NCBI GenBank assembly: GCA_937880835.1
Contig: CALGRN010000150.1
Coordinates: 1-22,539 of the forward strand
Source: an uncultured Prevotella sp.
GTDB lineage: Bacteria > Bacteroidota > Bacteroidia > Bacteroidales > Bacteroidaceae
Reading direction: 5' to 3'
DNA length: 22,539 bases
Both the position numbers and the translations under genes were made by a program. This document shows positions 1 through 7,499 of this stretch, piece by piece. The number at the start of each line of letters is the position of its first letter. The stretch's first letter is position 1. The notes below the pieces were generated by a model. The model was given only the letters and a program-made list of their open reading frames with translations, had not been told where the DNA came from and did no database searches.

Positions 1-486
1 GCACACCTTATTATATATATAAGTCTTTTGGTTGTTGAAATGAAGTTTTATCCGGCCGTCTTCCAAAGGTGTGATACGTTCAAGTTTATGCGAAGTCAGC
101 ACTCTTACGCCCGCTTTCTGAGCCTTTTGCGTAAGACATGATGCAATGCTTTGTGCATCTTGCGAGCGTGGAAACACGCATTCGTCTTCTTGTACTATAA
201 GAGGAACGCCGTTTTTCTCAAACCATTTGAATGTGTCTTCATTGTTGAAAATCTTGAAAAGCCGCTTCATCATCTTGTCTCCGCGCGGATATGCGTTTTT
301 CAAATCTTTCACTTCGGCGAACGAATTGGTAAGATTGCATCGTCCTCCTCCTGACATCAGCACTTTTGCAAGCACTTTCTCAGACTTCTCGAATATGACA
401 ACATCGGCATCGGGTTGTTTGTTCTTGGCTGCAATGGCAGCGAAAAAGCCTGCTGCTCCTCCACCTATGATAGCTATGTTTGCCAT
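1..486 (-). CDS. HI0933-family NAD(P)/FAD-dependent oxidoreductase (N-terminal part, cut by window edge)
   Basis: The first 162 codons of a flavoprotein read leftwards from an ATG at 486 and are still open at base 1. The N-terminus has the Rossmann FAD-binding motif IIGGGAAGFFAA (residues 6-17), and MSGGGRCNLTN follows at about residue 44, the signature of the HI0933 / 'aminoacetone oxidase-like' flavoprotein family. Full-length members usually have about 400 residues, so more than half lies outside. Family members bind FAD, but their physiological substrate is generally unknown. The start is chosen because the Rossmann strand begins immediately after it, as is usual in the family. The gene lies 142 nt downstream of nadB on the same strand. 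No promoter of the Bacteroidota type is evident in that gap, so read-through from nadB is possible. Confidence 0.88.
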   Translation of the reverse strand, partial: MANIAIIGGGAAGFFAAIAAKNKQPDADVVIFEKSEKVLAKVLMSGGGRCNLTNSFAEVKDLKNAYPRGDKMMKRLFKIFNNEDTFKWFEKNGVPLIVQEDECVFPRSQDAQSIASCLTQKAQKAGVRVLTSHKLERITPLEDGRIKLHFNNQKTYIYNKVC

Positions 487-628
487 ATACGTGATTTTAA
501 AATAAGAATAATTTTTCCTTTATATTCGCATCATGCGTTATCGGTAGTCAATCTATTGCCATGTGTTTTTCCCCTTATTCCGATATCGTGGAATAAAAAA
601 TAAAATTCAATCAGGCAGATTGTGAAAG

Positions 629-2224
629 TCAAGACTCCTTTTTGTCGTAGGCATGCAAAGGATAATCGATTGTGTAGTGAAGTCCTCTGCATTCCTTACG
701 CTCTATCGCTTGCCGTGTGATAAGATAGCCTACGTTTATCATATTCCTAAGTTCGCAGATGTCTCGGCTTGCCTTCACGCTTTTGAAAAGAGCCTCCGTT
801 TCCTCGTATATCACGTCAAGACGAGTCCACGCGCGTTTCAGACGCAGGTCGCTTCTTACGATACCTACGTAGTTGCTCATTATTTCTCCAACCTCTTTCA
901 CACTCTGCGTGATGAGAACTTTTTCCTCGTTGGTGAGCGTTCCCTCATCATTCCACTCGGGGATGTTATCGTTGAAATCGTAATTGTCAATCGTTTTAAG
1001 CGAATGTTTTGCTGCCGAATCGGCATAAACGACAGCCTCTATGAGAGAGTTTGAAGCAAGTCTGTTGCCCCCGTGCAGCCCTGTGCATGCGCATTCTCCC
1101 ACAGCATAAAGACGATTTATGCTTGAACATCCGTTCAAATCCACTTTTATTCCGCCGCACATGTAATGAGCCGCAGGTCTTACGGGAATGTATTCTTTTG
1201 TTATGTCGATGCCTAACGTGAGGCACTTATGATAAATATTAGGGAAGTGATGCTTTGTTTCTTCCGCGTTTTTGTGTGTCACATCCAAGCATACATGGCT
1301 CAAACCGTGTGTCTTCATCTCTTTATCTATCGCACGCGCAACGATGTCTCGCGGGGCAAGCGACAGCCTTTCGTCGTATTTCTCCATAAAAGACTCGCCC
1401 GAAGGAAGCCTCAATATGCCTCCGTAACCTCTCATTGCCTCTGTTATGAGATATGCTGGATGAGTCTCTTTCGGACTATACAGAGATGTGGGATGAAACT
1501 GAACGAACTCCATATCCTTTACTGTTCCTTTCGCACGATATACCATTGCTTCGCCATCTCCTGTCGCAATGACCGGATTTGTAGTCGTTTGATACACCGC
1601 TCCGCATCCTCCTGTACACATAAGTGTAACCTTGCTCAGGTAAGTATCAACCTTTTGAGTTTTCGGATTAAGTACGTATGCGCCGTAACATTCAATGTCC
1701 GGCGTGCGTCGTGTTACCGTTATGCCCAGATGATGTTGCGTTATTATCTCTACTGCGAAGTGGTTTTCTTTCACTTCTATATCAGGATTAGCCCTTACGG
1801 CAGCCATAAGTCCGCGCTGAATTTCAGCACCTGTGTCGTCTGCATGATGCAGAATGCGGAACTCGGAGTGCCCTCCTTCACGGTGAAGATCATATTTTCC
1901 GTCTTGCTGTTTATCGAAATTCACTCCCCAATCTACAAGTTCCTGTATCTGTGCCGGAGCGTTTCTGATTACATGTTCCACAGCTTCCATATCGCTGATA
2001 TAGTCTCCGGCTATAATGGTATCTTTGATATGTTTGTCAAAGTTGTCAACTTCAATGTTAGTAACCGATGCAATACCGCCTTGCGCAAATGCCGTATTGG
2101 CATCTTCGAGTTGTGTTTTGCAGATAAGACATATCTTCCCTTTTTTCGCTTTTGCTATCTTCAAAGCGTAGCTCATACCTGCAACACCTGCTCCGATTAT
2201 AAGAAAATCGTATTTAAAAACCAT
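629..2224 (-). CDS. nadB: L-aspartate oxidase NadB
   Basis: NadB oxidises L-aspartate to iminoaspartate, which NadA uses to make quinolinate for de novo NAD synthesis; it is a cytoplasmic FAD enzyme. The 531-residue protein shows the FAD motif GAGVAG (11-16), HREGGHS (114-120), FHPTSL (243-248), APRD (290-293), RPAAHYMCGG (349-358) and LHGGNRLASNSL (383-394). His244, Arg292, His353 and Arg388 align by motif with the catalytic His/Arg set known from E. coli NadB. The open frame extends upstream to an ATG at 2248, but that codon lies inside a TAnnTTTG-like -7 box (2246-2253). The Rossmann strand also starts right after the ATG at 2224, so 2224 is preferred. Neither nadA nor nadC is adjacent here. 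The gene is divergent from the PH-protein operon. Confidence 0.95.
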   Translation of the reverse strand: MVFKYDFLIIGAGVAGMSYALKIAKAKKGKICLICKTQLEDANTAFAQGGIASVTNIEVDNFDKHIKDTIIAGDYISDMEAVEHVIRNAPAQIQELVDWGVNFDKQQDGKYDLHREGGHSEFRILHHADDTGAEIQRGLMAAVRANPDIEVKENHFAVEIITQHHLGITVTRRTPDIECYGAYVLNPKTQKVDTYLSKVTLMCTGGCGAVYQTTTNPVIATGDGEAMVYRAKGTVKDMEFVQFHPTSLYSPKETHPAYLITEAMRGYGGILRLPSGESFMEKYDERLSLAPRDIVARAIDKEMKTHGLSHVCLDVTHKNAEETKHHFPNIYHKCLTLGIDITKEYIPVRPAAHYMCGGIKVDLNGCSSINRLYAVGECACTGLHGGNRLASNSLIEAVVYADSAAKHSLKTIDNYDFNDNIPEWNDEGTLTNEEKVLITQSVKEVGEIMSNYVGIVRSDLRLKRAWTRLDVIYEETEALFKSVKASRDICELRNMINVGYLITRQAIERKECRGLHYTIDYPLHAYDKKES

Positions 2225-2245
2225 GATGATAGATATTATCATCGG

Positions 2246-2253
2246 CAAAAATA
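2246..2253 (-). promoter_or_regulatory. Putative -7 element of the nadB promoter
   Basis: On the minus strand this reads TATTTTTG, matching the Bacteroidota sigma consensus TAnnTTTG, about 20 nt upstream of the preferred nadB start. No clear TTTG -33 box lies at the expected 19-nt distance, so the assignment rests on the -7 box and its position. Confidence 0.45.
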
Positions 2254-2296
2254 ATAAGAAATGTTGAAAGAATGGCTTTATATAAGTAAAAAGTTG

Positions 2297-2304
2297 TATT
2301 TTTG
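2297..2304 (+). promoter_or_regulatory. Putative -7 element of the PH-protein / dacB / mscS operon
   Basis: TATTTTTG on the plus strand matches TAnnTTTG and is followed by the usual GCA. It lies 52 nt before the ATG at 2357. The -33 position holds only a weak TTTA (2277-2280). With the divergent nadB -7 box, the two promoters share a 132-nt intergenic region. Confidence 0.5.
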
Positions 2305-2356
2305 CAGATATTATTTACAGCGCGCCTATGATTAAGTATCATGTTGCCGAACATAA

Positions 2357-2755
2357 ATGAATAAAATATATCATCATCGCATCTCCCTTGCAATGAAATG
2401 CGGAATAACCGTTTTTGCGATTGCTTCGTTTGTGTGGTTTTGGCAGAACACGCAGGCAGGAGCTGTGTTAGGGCTGCTTTTTATGATACTGACGATGCTC
2501 GCGATAGAGCGTTCCATTCATTCCGTATATACATTCACAGACGACGGTTTTCTTGTTTTTGAATACGGAAAGTTGTCGAAGAAGAAGGCAATAATGATAA
2601 GCGACATAGTGAAAGTGAGAAAGATTAAGACAGTGTTCGGTTTGTCTCACTATCTGCTTATAACCTACGGATCAGGCAGAATGATAAGTGCGCAGCCGCA
2701 GAAAGAAGACGATTTCATAGCGGAAATAAAGAAAAGACAGGATGAAATGGTATAA
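2357..2755 (+). CDS. Small membrane protein with bacterial PH-like domain
   Basis: This 132-residue protein has two hydrophobic segments close together (about residues 12-30 and 33-50), followed by a roughly 80-residue soluble part rich in short alternating hydrophobic stretches (YTFTDDGFLVFEYG, AIMISDIVKVRKI, HYLLITYGSG). This matches the bacterial PH-domain membrane protein architecture (two transmembrane helices, then a PH-like beta barrel) seen in many Bacteroidota. No enzymatic function is suggested; such proteins are thought to be membrane-anchored adaptors, but the role is unknown. The reading frame overlaps the start of the following carboxypeptidase gene by 14 nt, so translation is probably coupled. 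The domain call rests on pattern, not on a database comparison. Confidence 0.72.
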   Translation: MNKIYHHRISLAMKCGITVFAIASFVWFWQNTQAGAVLGLLFMILTMLAIERSIHSVYTFTDDGFLVFEYGKLSKKKAIMISDIVKVRKIKTVFGLSHYLLITYGSGRMISAQPQKEDDFIAEIKKRQDEMV

Positions 2756-4007
2756 GATATATTTGTTTTTGATGCTTTTGGCAGTCGCATTGCCGTCGAA
2801 TGCACAGACGGATGATGAGACAATGGTTGACAACGACGACAGTTCGGTTGCCGATCCGCTTATGATTGACTCTCTCGAAAAAGACACAATCATACTCGAA
2901 TGGCCTCAATCCGTGCAGGTAAACATAGACAGACTGCTTAAAAGTTCAATGTTCGAGACGTCTCAGGTGGGCATTATGATATACGATTTGGATGCAGATT
3001 CCGCCATATACAGATACAACGAACGTCAGCTTATGCGTCCTGCTTCCACGATGAAACTAATCCCTGCGATAGCAGCAATAGACAGATTGGGAGGTTCTTA
3101 TCAGTTTAAGACGAAATTGAAATATACCGGAAGCATAGAAAACCGAACACTTACGGGCGACCTTTATTGTGTAGGCGGATTCGATCCGCGTTTCAACAGC
3201 GACGACATGAATGCGTTTATAGAGAACTTAAAGGAAATGGGTGTTGACACAATACGTGGAATTCTATATGCCGATTACTCTATGAAAGAGCGTGATTTGC
3301 TTGGTGAAGGGTGGTGTTGGGATGATGATAATCCTGTGCTTTCGCCACTTCTTTTCGGCAGGAAAGACAAGTTTATGGAGCGTTTCATGAATGATTTGCG
3401 TAAAAACGATGTAGTAGTGCAGGCTTTCAACGCGACAGGTACTGCGCCGAGCGATGCTTATGAGATATGCACACGCTTCCATACGATAGACCAAGTGCTT
3501 ATGCGTATGATGAAAGAAAGCGACAATCTGTATGCCGAGTCGATGTTTTACCAGATTGCCGCAAGCACAGGTAACAGACCGGCATCGGCAAAAGACGCAC
3601 GTTCGGTAATAAAACGACTTGTCGAAAAGGTAGGTCTTGAACCCTCAAAATATAAAATTGCCGATGGCTCGGGGCTTTCTTTATACAATTATGTATCTGC
3701 CGAATTGGAGATAAAACTGCTTAGATACGCTTACAGAAACGACAATGTCTATATGCATCTGTTGCCGTCGCTGCCTGTCGCAGGTATTGACGGAACGTTG
3801 AAAAACCGTATGCGAGGAACATTTGCAAGTGGAAACGTGAGGGCAAAAACAGGCACGGTAACGGGCATAAACAGTCTTGCCGGCTACTGTACGGCATCAA
3901 ACGGGCATAAAATATGCTTCGCAATAATAAATCAGGGCTTGCTTCATGGGAAGAACGGACGTGCCTTTCAGGATAAAGTATGCGAAATATTATGCCGTCC
4001 CCAATGA
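2742..4007 (+). CDS. dacB: D-alanyl-D-alanine carboxypeptidase/endopeptidase, PBP4 type (peptidase S13)
   Basis: S13 enzymes trim the terminal D-Ala from murein pentapeptides and cut cross-links in the periplasm. The 421-residue protein starts with a signal peptide (residues 1-21, cleavage likely after SNA). It carries the three serine acyltransferase motifs in order: SxxK as STMK (Ser102-Lys105), SxN as SDN (260-262) and KTG as KTGT (369-372). The distance from SxxK to SxN is 158 residues, clearly less than in E. coli PBP4 (roughly 240 residues, from memory), so the extra domains inserted there appear reduced. The gene begins within the last 14 nt of the PH-protein gene. An MscS-type channel follows after 78 nt, which suggests a small envelope-maintenance operon. 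Confidence 0.92.
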   Translation: MKWYKIYLFLMLLAVALPSNAQTDDETMVDNDDSSVADPLMIDSLEKDTIILEWPQSVQVNIDRLLKSSMFETSQVGIMIYDLDADSAIYRYNERQLMRPASTMKLIPAIAAIDRLGGSYQFKTKLKYTGSIENRTLTGDLYCVGGFDPRFNSDDMNAFIENLKEMGVDTIRGILYADYSMKERDLLGEGWCWDDDNPVLSPLLFGRKDKFMERFMNDLRKNDVVVQAFNATGTAPSDAYEICTRFHTIDQVLMRMMKESDNLYAESMFYQIAASTGNRPASAKDARSVIKRLVEKVGLEPSKYKIADGSGLSLYNYVSAELEIKLLRYAYRNDNVYMHLLPSLPVAGIDGTLKNRMRGTFASGNVRAKTGTVTGINSLAGYCTASNGHKICFAIINQGLLHGKNGRAFQDKVCEILCRPQ

Positions 4008-4085
4008 TGAAATGCAGTTTCTGATTTGTCAATTTCCAATCTGTCAGTTGTCGTGTTCGACATTCAATGAATAATAAATGAAATT

Positions 4086-5255
4086 ATGGATAAGATAAAA
4101 ATTTTAGTGGAAGAGTTGATACAGTTGTCGGGAATAACCGGAGTGGCAGTTCCTGTTGTACGACATGTGTTGCTCATTATAGTGGCAGTATTGCTTTCCA
4201 TGATAGCATATCTGATATGCCGGAAGCTGTTTGTGCCCTTGATAACAAAGCTTACGAGAAAGACGGAGACACAATGGGACGATGTTATATTCAACCACAA
4301 CGTGCTTGTGTCGGCATGTCACATCGTGCCTGCGATAGTAATATGGCAGCTCTTGCCTCTTGTATTCTATCAATATCCTACTGTCAGAGAAGCGTTGGCA
4401 CGCCTTACGGCAGTATATATAACCGTAATGTCGATAAAACTCGGTATAGTTTTCATCAACTCTTTAAAGTCTCTTGACTCCAAATTCAGCACTTCCACGC
4501 AGCAATACATGCAGTCTTTCTGCGGAGTATTGAAGATTGTGCTCATCTTTGTGGGCGTAATAGTGTCGGCTGCCCTGTTGTTGGGCAAGAGTCCGCTTGC
4601 GCTTTTCGCCGGTCTCGGAGCTACTTCCGCAGTGCTGATGTTGGTTTTCAAAGACACGATAGAAGGACTTGGAGCAGGAATAAGGCTTACAGGAAACGAG
4701 ATGGTGCATAAAGGTGACTGGATAACTGTTGACGGAACGAAGGTCGATGGCATTGTAGAGGATATAACGCTTACCACTGTTAAGGTGAGAAACTTCGACA
4801 ACACCATTCTTACGGTGTCGCCCCTGACCCTCGTAAACGGTTCTTTCCAAAACTGGAAAGGTATGCTGCAAAGTGCAGGAAGACGTGTAAACCGAACTGT
4901 GTTCTTTGATTTCAGAAGCGTAAAGATGATAGACGACAATCTTGAACGGCAGCTTCTGGAAAAGAGATTCTTCGACGAAGCCGAACTGAAAGACCGAACT
5001 GTCGTAAACATGGGGTTATATCGCAGATATATCGAGAAATATCTTGCAGAGCATAAGGAAGTGAACGAGAACATGACAATAGTGGTGCGGCAGAAAGAAG
5101 CGACGCAAGCAGGACTGCCGATAGAATTCACTTTCTTCCTTAAAGATAAGGATGCAATGGCATACGAGCACAATCTGGCAGAAATAATGGAAAGCATATA
5201 CGCGCTTGCACCTGTGTTCGGGCTGACTATCTATCAGCAATATCCGGAGCAGTAG
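4086..5255 (+). CDS. Mechanosensitive ion channel, MscS family (YbdG-like)
   Basis: This is a 389-residue inner-membrane channel that would open under membrane tension and release solutes on hypo-osmotic shock. Five hydrophobic segments are visible at about 24-46, 73-95, 105-127, 146-167 and 170-190. The last is the Gly/Ala-rich pore helix (SPLALFAGLGATSAVLMLVF), followed by the MscS beta domain: KGDWITVDGTKVDGIVEDITLTTVKVRNFDN with the downstream pattern SPLTLVNGSFQNW. The multi-helix N-terminus and the length fit the YbdG/MscM-like branch better than the three-helix E. coli MscS. An ATG at 4078 runs into a stop within seven codons, so 4086 is the start. A strong terminator lies 110 nt after the stop, making this the last gene of its unit. 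Confidence 0.9.
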   Translation: MDKIKILVEELIQLSGITGVAVPVVRHVLLIIVAVLLSMIAYLICRKLFVPLITKLTRKTETQWDDVIFNHNVLVSACHIVPAIVIWQLLPLVFYQYPTVREALARLTAVYITVMSIKLGIVFINSLKSLDSKFSTSTQQYMQSFCGVLKIVLIFVGVIVSAALLLGKSPLALFAGLGATSAVLMLVFKDTIEGLGAGIRLTGNEMVHKGDWITVDGTKVDGIVEDITLTTVKVRNFDNTILTVSPLTLVNGSFQNWKGMLQSAGRRVNRTVFFDFRSVKMIDDNLERQLLEKRFFDEAELKDRTVVNMGLYRRYIEKYLAEHKEVNENMTIVVRQKEATQAGLPIEFTFFLKDKDAMAYEHNLAEIMESIYALAPVFGLTIYQQYPEQ

Positions 5256-5365
5256 AAATGAGAAAATCACGAGAATGTAATTGTGTAAAGATTGAAAAAC
5301 GGCAAAACTTTATGACATGAATAATAAATTTTCGTAAAGAAAATTCTTAATTGAAGATATAATGA

Positions 5366-5412
5366 AACAGCTCTGAAAAGGCGATTATGATGCTTTTTCA
5401 GAGCTGTTTTTT
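5366..5412 (+). terminator. Rho-independent terminator after the mscS gene
   Basis: The arms 5366-5382 and 5392-5408 pair over 17 bp, with one G-U pair, around a 9-nt loop; the core is AACAGCTCTGAAAA / TTTTCAGAGCTGTT. A run of Ts (5407-5412) completes it on the plus strand. It ends the PH-protein / dacB / mscS unit. Confidence 0.9.
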
Positions 5413-5416
5413 CGTT

Positions 5417-5678
5417 TCTGTGTCTCAAAACAATAGCTTTTGCAATTCTGTTTCATTGTTTTTGAGTTGCAGAACCATTGTTTTCGGAATGCAAAAGCTA
5501 TTGTTTTGCAGCGTGAAAGTATAGCTTTTGCAAATCAATGTAAATGTTGTTGCATGTCAAAAGGCTGATTGTCAGCGTGTTATGTTTTTCGTGTTTTCAC
5601 GTCCCGATATGCGTTTCGTGTCATATCTGCGAGTATTCGTATGCTGTGTAAAATAATTTCAGAAAAACCAATCGTTGA
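5417..5678 (+). repeat. Dispersed intergenic repeat, copy A (upstream of aroA)
   Basis: This stretch aligns by eye, in the same orientation, with 15888-16146 upstream of guaB. Shared blocks occur in the same order: TTTTGCAATTCT, TATTGTTTTGCA, TAAAT near TTGT, GCTGATT followed by TCAG, GATATG/AATATG followed by GTTT, and TGTAAAATAA. The two copies are diverged, with short indels and no long open frame in common. Copy A also contains a perfect 19-bp inverted repeat (separate entry). It lies between the terminator of the upstream operon and the aroA promoter, so it belongs to neither neighbouring gene. The limits are approximate. Whether it is a decayed mobile element, an RNA gene or a regulatory module cannot be told from here. 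Confidence 0.65.
5426..5508. repeat. Perfect 19-bp inverted repeat with 45-nt spacer, plus a third partial arm
   Basis: The left arm, CAAAACAATAGCTTTTGCA (5426-5444), is the exact reverse complement of the right arm at 5490-5508. A third partial copy in the left-arm orientation, ATAGCTTTTGCA, is at 5521-5532. The hairpin would have a large loop and no T-run after it, so it does not look like a terminator. Confidence 0.85.
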
Positions 5679-5761
5679 AAACACATTCTGATATGATGCG
5701 CTACACATCAGTTCACGTTGATATTGAGAAACTTTAAATAAGAAATAATAACATGTTTTAT

Positions 5762-5792
5762 TTTGGTGTTAATCCTATTTGGTGTATTTTTG
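5762..5792 (+). promoter_or_regulatory. Bacteroidota-type promoter of the aroA operon
   Basis: TTTG (5762-5765), a 19-nt spacer and TATTTTTG (5785-5792) match the Bacteroidota housekeeping promoter TTTG-N19-TAnnTTTG exactly. The -7 box ends 23 nt before the aroA ATG, giving a short leader. It is the only convincing promoter seen ahead of the six genes from aroA to tsaE. Confidence 0.8.
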
Positions 5793-5815
5793 CAATATAA
5801 ATAATGATTTAAAGC

Positions 5816-7066
5816 ATGCAATACAGACTGACTGCGCCAAGCCAAATCAATGCAAATATAAACCTGCCTGCATCAAAGAGCATCAGCAACAGAGCACTCA
5901 TAATAAACGCTTTGGCAGGTGGTGGTATCAATTTGCAGAACTTATCCGATTGCGACGATACACAAGTGATAATAAATGCGCTTAGAGATATGCCGGAAGT
6001 GATAAACATCGGTGCAGGCGGAACGGCTATGCGGTTTATGACAGCCTATCTTTCCGTTACCGAAGGTGAGCATACCATAACCGGAACAGAACGTATGCGA
6101 CACCGTCCGATAGGCGAACTCGTAGATGCGCTTCGCTATCTCGGAGCTGATATTAAATATGAAGGAGAAGAAGGTTTCCCTCCCATCAGAGTGAAAGGCG
6201 CACCGTTGGAAGGTGGAATATTGGAAATTCCGGGCAACATAAGTTCACAATACATTTCGGCTTTGCTGATGATTGCGCCTGCGTTGAGGAACGGATTGGA
6301 ACTTAAACTCACCGAAAACATCGTTTCAAGACCATATATCGACCTTACGTTGTGCACGATGAAAGACTGCGGTGCGGATGCGGAATGGACGGAAATAGAT
6401 ACCATAACCGTGAAACCGAAACCATATTCGCGCAAAGATTTCTTAATAGAAAACGATTGGAGCGCATCCTCCTATTGGTATGAAATGTTGGCAATAAACG
6501 GCAATCAGGACAGTGTTGTAGAGCTGAACGGACTGATGGACGGTTCGAGACAAGGCGATTCAGTCGTCAGATACCTGTTCAGCCTGTTCGGTATTAAGAC
6601 ATCTTTCGTCTCAGACGGATTAAATGCTCTGTCGAAAGTAAGACTGACGTCCATCCCCCGAAATCTTCCGAGAATAGATTATGATTTTGTCAATCAACCC
6701 GATTTGGCACAGACGCTTATCGTTACCTGCGCCCTTAAAGGTATAAAATTCCGCTTTACAGGACTCGGAAACCTTAAAATCAAGGAAACAGACAGGATAG
6801 AAGCGTTGAAGAAAGAGATGAGAAAGCTGGGATATGTGATAAGAGATAACGACGGAAAAGAACTTTACTGGGAGGGTGAAACATGCGATGCTACAATGGA
6901 AGCGATAGATACTTACGAGGATCATCGCATAGCAATGGCTTTCGCTCCTGCTGCAATAAAGTTTCCGGGATTGCGAATCAACAATCCGGAAGTTGTGTCG
7001 AAATCTTATCCGCACTATTGGAATGATCTGATAAATGCAGGTTTCAATATAGAAGAAACGAAATAG
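5816..7066 (+). CDS. aroA: 3-phosphoshikimate 1-carboxyvinyltransferase (EPSP synthase)
   Basis: AroA condenses shikimate-3-phosphate with phosphoenolpyruvate in the pathway to chorismate and the aromatic amino acids. The 416-residue protein shows ASKSISNRA (19-27; Lys21 binds substrate), GAGGTAMRF (66-74), SSQYISALL (143-151), QGDSV (246-250), QPDLAQT with catalytic Asp296, KETDRIEAL with Glu324, and EDHRIAMAF (368-376). The length is slightly below the 427 residues of E. coli AroA. The residue aligned with E. coli Pro101, which shapes the PEP/glyphosate pocket, is Phe74, while the neighbouring Gly69 (E. coli Gly96) is kept. The start follows the promoter and gives the usual N-terminus. This is the first gene of a probable six-gene unit. 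Confidence 0.96.
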   Translation: MQYRLTAPSQINANINLPASKSISNRALIINALAGGGINLQNLSDCDDTQVIINALRDMPEVINIGAGGTAMRFMTAYLSVTEGEHTITGTERMRHRPIGELVDALRYLGADIKYEGEEGFPPIRVKGAPLEGGILEIPGNISSQYISALLMIAPALRNGLELKLTENIVSRPYIDLTLCTMKDCGADAEWTEIDTITVKPKPYSRKDFLIENDWSASSYWYEMLAINGNQDSVVELNGLMDGSRQGDSVVRYLFSLFGIKTSFVSDGLNALSKVRLTSIPRNLPRIDYDFVNQPDLAQTLIVTCALKGIKFRFTGLGNLKIKETDRIEALKKEMRKLGYVIRDNDGKELYWEGETCDATMEAIDTYEDHRIAMAFAPAAIKFPGLRINNPEVVSKSYPHYWNDLINAGFNIEETK

Positions 7067-7078
7067 ACACTGCATCGT

Positions 7079-7480
7079 ATGGACTTTATAATAATAGGAA
7101 TAATATCTGTTTTCCTGCTCGGTGCGGTGGTTTTTATTGCCACTTTCCTTTCACGCAGAGGTAAAGACGATGATGTCGACGAGGTTGTAATGCCGGTATC
7201 ATCGTGTGCAACCTGCGACGGCAGCGACGAAAAATGCGAACATGTTTGCTTAATGGAAGCTGCCGTGAAAGACATTGAATATTATGACGACGAGGAGTTG
7301 GATGATTATATAGGCAGAGAAGCCAACTGTTACAGCGACGAAGAAGCTGAACAGTTTTCCGAAATACTTTATACCATAAGACCCGACGAGGTGAAAGACT
7401 GGAACAGAAGTCTGACGTTGAGAGGAATAAACATACCCAACCAGATAAAAGATGATGTCATTGCGATGATTAACGGATAA
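7079..7480 (+). CDS. Small membrane-anchored acidic protein with a four-cysteine motif, function unknown
   Basis: This 133-residue protein starts with one hydrophobic helix (about 3-24) and a basic stop (SRRGK), so the rest probably faces the cytoplasm. A very acidic linker leads to four cysteines spaced C43-x2-C46-x6-C53-x3-C57, a layout that could bind a metal ion or an Fe-S cluster. A second acidic stretch (DIEYYDDEELDDYIG, 65-79) and a conserved-looking C-terminal part (residues 96-133) follow. I do not recognise a characterised family. It sits 12 nt after aroA and 19 nt before a metal-type ABC permease, so a link to metal handling is possible but is inference. Base composition resembles its neighbours, so it is probably a resident lineage-specific gene. 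Confidence 0.75.
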   Translation: MDFIIIGIISVFLLGAVVFIATFLSRRGKDDDVDEVVMPVSSCATCDGSDEKCEHVCLMEAAVKDIEYYDDEELDDYIGREANCYSDEEAEQFSEILYTIRPDEVKDWNRSLTLRGINIPNQIKDDVIAMING

Positions 7481-7499
7481 AAAGCATTGTAAAGTTACG

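Noticed and set aside
1229..2254. A 341-codon open frame on the plus strand opposite nadB
   Set aside because: It lies almost wholly antisense to a clearly conserved enzyme, is rich in Cys, Phe, His and Arg as expected for a shadow frame, and shows no known motif.
4370..5197. A 275-codon open frame opposite the mscS-type gene
   Set aside because: It is a Ser-rich shadow of the channel gene with no independent support.
5327..5345. Inverted repeat AATTTTC / GAAAATT after the mscS-type gene
   Set aside because: It is short and purely AT-rich; the strong terminator 20 nt further on explains the end of the transcript better.
5426..5508. The inverted repeat considered as part of a CRISPR array or a terminator
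   Set aside because: There are no regularly spaced direct repeats, no cas genes and no T-run after the stem.
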